Shown: in pieces, positions 41,560 through 42,646 of the stretch
Layout: the number at the start of each line of letters is the position of its first letter
How positions within the stretch are numbered: position 1 is the stretch's first letter
Assembly: GCA_947426525.1 (NCBI GenBank)
Contig: CANEEJ010000001.1
Location: 87,617-130,262, forward strand
Direction: 5' to 3'
From: an uncultured Clostridium sp.
GTDB lineage: Bacteria; Bacillota; Clostridia; TANB77; CAG-508
DNA: 42,646 nt
The notes under the pieces: model-generated
The model's input: the letters and a program-made list of their open reading frames with translations, nothing else
Database searches by the model: none
Told to the model about the DNA's origin: nothing
Translations under genes and position numbers: made by a program

Positions 41560-41952
41560 TTATGATTGCCTTAAATCTGCGATACAAGAATTTAGTATCA
41601 CGATTAACTGAGGATATGTTATTTCTTTTGGGCTATGCTCAAAAAAGATTTTGTTGCCCTGTTTTGAAGAATAATAATCAATTGTAATTTCCTTATTTAA
41701 TAAGGCTTTTATTGATTCTTCAATTCTTAAATTACTACCTGATTCAATTAATTTTTCAATCAAGGAATTTAAAATACGTAAGAAAAATTCTTCAAGGTAT
41801 TCTCTTTCTATATTTTCAAGGTAATATTGATAATGTGCACCTTCAAAAGACTTTCCTTCAACGTAAATTTTTACAGTTCCTTCATATTCACAGTTTTCTA
41901 ATTCAAGCCGTTCTTTTTCTTCCTGAAATGAAATAATTTTGTTAGAACTCAT
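41560..41952 (-). CDS. Uncharacterised acidic cytosolic protein
   Basis: 130 residues, acidic. It opens with a Glu-rich segment (SFQEEKERLELENCEYEG) and continues with helices (EYLEEFFLRILNSLIEKLIESG). No membrane segment, signal or catalytic motif. No family recognised. AAGGAGTAAAG precedes the ATG on the minus strand. It lies 33 bp after the 41986 gene and is probably co-transcribed with it. Confidence 0.7.
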   Translation of the reverse strand: MSSNKIISFQEEKERLELENCEYEGTVKIYVEGKSFEGAHYQYYLENIEREYLEEFFLRILNSLIEKLIESGSNLRIEESIKALLNKEITIDYYSSKQGNKIFFEHSPKEITYPQLIVILNSCIADLRQS

Positions 41953-41985
41953 AACTTTACTCCTTTCTTAATACCCAATGTAATT

Positions 41986-42444
41986 TCATTTTTTGATACC
42001 GTAATACTCGCTAAAGAAATGCTTTTCTAATTTTTGAAATGGTATCCAAACATCTTCTCCTTCATACTGTATTATAATAAGAACATAATCTTCTTCTATA
42101 ACGGCATAAAATTTTGCTCGAGAAGATAAATCTTCAAAGAACTCTTTTTCATAGTCGTTATCTTTTAATAAAATAACTTCAATAGGCTCTTCTGTAGATA
42201 ATTTTTCTTCTACCAACATCCTGCTAATTTCTCTTTCTTCTTGGTCTTGGTAAACTACTACTTGAAGTCTGTATAGTAATTCTCCTGCAAAAACTAGAAA
42301 TATTACCACAAACATAATAGCCAAAAAGCTTGGTTCTTGTATTATTGTCAAGTTCATTATTATAAACAGGGTAAAAGCAAAAAGTTCGACTAAAAACACA
42401 TCTCTTTTTGCTTTGTATATTGCAGTTCTTTTCCGTGTTTTCAT
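41986..42444 (-). CDS. Uncharacterised two-helix membrane protein
   Basis: 152 residues. A basic N-terminus (MKTRKRTAIYKAKRD) leads into two membrane helices (about 16-36 and 40-58), then a soluble acidic domain (QEEREISRMLVEEKL, AVIEEDYVLIIIQYEGEDVWIPFQKLEKHFF). No family recognised. AAAGGAGCA precedes the ATG. First gene of a two-gene minus-strand unit with 41560-41952. Confidence 0.7.
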   Translation of the reverse strand: MKTRKRTAIYKAKRDVFLVELFAFTLFIIMNLTIIQEPSFLAIMFVVIFLVFAGELLYRLQVVVYQDQEEREISRMLVEEKLSTEEPIEVILLKDNDYEKEFFEDLSSRAKFYAVIEEDYVLIIIQYEGEDVWIPFQKLEKHFFSEYYGIKK

Positions 42445-42535
42445 TTTCTATGCTCCTTTCAAATTACATGTAAAAATAATTATTTTTAGGTTCCTCTATG
42501 TAAAATGCATTTAGCATTAATTAATTTATGTCAAT

Positions 42536-42564
42536 ACTTTATCATAAATTATGACAAAAATCAA
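42536..42564 (-). promoter_or_regulatory. Probable sigma-A promoter of the 41986-42444 unit
   Basis: On the minus strand: TTGATT (42564-42559), 17-bp spacer ending TGA, TAAAGT (42541-42536). The leader would be about 85 bases. Nothing else is visible from 42445 to the window end. Confidence 0.55.
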
Positions 42565-42646
42565 CATGTTTGTAATTTTATGTGAATTATGTTATGTATA
42601 AGTGTCAATGATGTGAAACAAAAATATATAAAAATTAATATATATA

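Noticed and set aside
1..42646. CRISPR array, insertion sequence, integrase or phage structural genes
   Set aside because: No spaced direct repeats and no transposase, integrase or phage-like protein were found on either strand.
42560..42646. Rightward promoter at the window end (TTGTAA-17-TATGTA)
   Set aside because: The -10 is poor and no downstream gene is visible before the edge.

Overview
The window is chromosomal DNA from a low-GC, anaerobic, spore-forming member of the Clostridia (Bacillota). The left edge holds the last 32 codons of an [FeFe] hydrogenase. Sporulation genes yabP-yabQ sit beside divIC in the usual clostridial/bacillar order. Housekeeping genes are very AT-rich (I counted 14 G/C in 3721-3780 inside murD and 16 in 34201-34260 inside rho), and most starts have strong GGAGG-type ribosome binding sites. 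The genus cannot be fixed from the sequence alone.

Layout. 1-5.3 kb: hydrogenase tail, nrnA-type DHH phosphoesterase (-), a PLC-fold-like protein, upp, an Asn-rich microprotein (-), murD, a 21-bp inverted-repeat element and a Pro-rich protein behind a sigma-K-like promoter. 5.35 kb: an isolated tRNA-like gene with an abnormal anticodon arm but a near-perfect promoter. 5.6-8.8 kb: a Cys-rich CBS protein, an AI-2E-family permease, a palindromic repeat and guaA (-). 8.9-13.5 kb: PHP phosphoesterase, small protein and zeta-toxin-like kinase in one operon; an orphan YcgQ-like domain (-); a cytidylate-kinase-like protein with a polyprenol/phytol-kinase-like membrane protein; a membrane protein. 13.7-16.4 kb: secA.

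16.5-27.0 kb is the main accessory block: a helical protein, a TelA-family protein, and then a five-gene run of PP2C phosphatase, degenerate vWA protein, helical protein, intact vWA protein and a 1547-residue protein kinase with zinc ribbons and probable pseudokinase repeats. The combination of vWA, PP2C and kinase recalls the TerY-P triad proposed for Ter/tellurite-type stress systems, here with TelA just upstream. 27.1-35.1 kb returns to core genes: alpha-amylase, prfB with its programmed +1 frameshift, a short aspartokinase, yabP, yabQ, divIC and rho, interrupted by a reverse-strand beta-CASP metallo-hydrolase. 35.1-37.6 kb: a small acidic protein and an unusual fusion of a Clp-D1-like AAA domain with an FtsH-type M41 peptidase, then a one-TM protein.

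37.6-42.6 kb is an eroded, extremely AT-rich accessory zone, mostly on the minus strand: a gene-free 620 bp, a GNAT acetyltransferase, a minimal RNA-ligase-like protein, a 5'-truncated DUF4143 ATPase, a ferredoxin, a dockerin-type surface-protein remnant with an in-frame stop, and three small proteins.

Two themes stand out. First, genes with visibly higher GC (1291-1971, 16559-27000, 30839-32278, 35149-36987) are slotted singly or in blocks between core genes, each with its own promoter and terminator, suggesting repeated acquisition. Second, nearly every promoter visible here is TTGA-type, with a 17-bp spacer and often a TG-extended -10.
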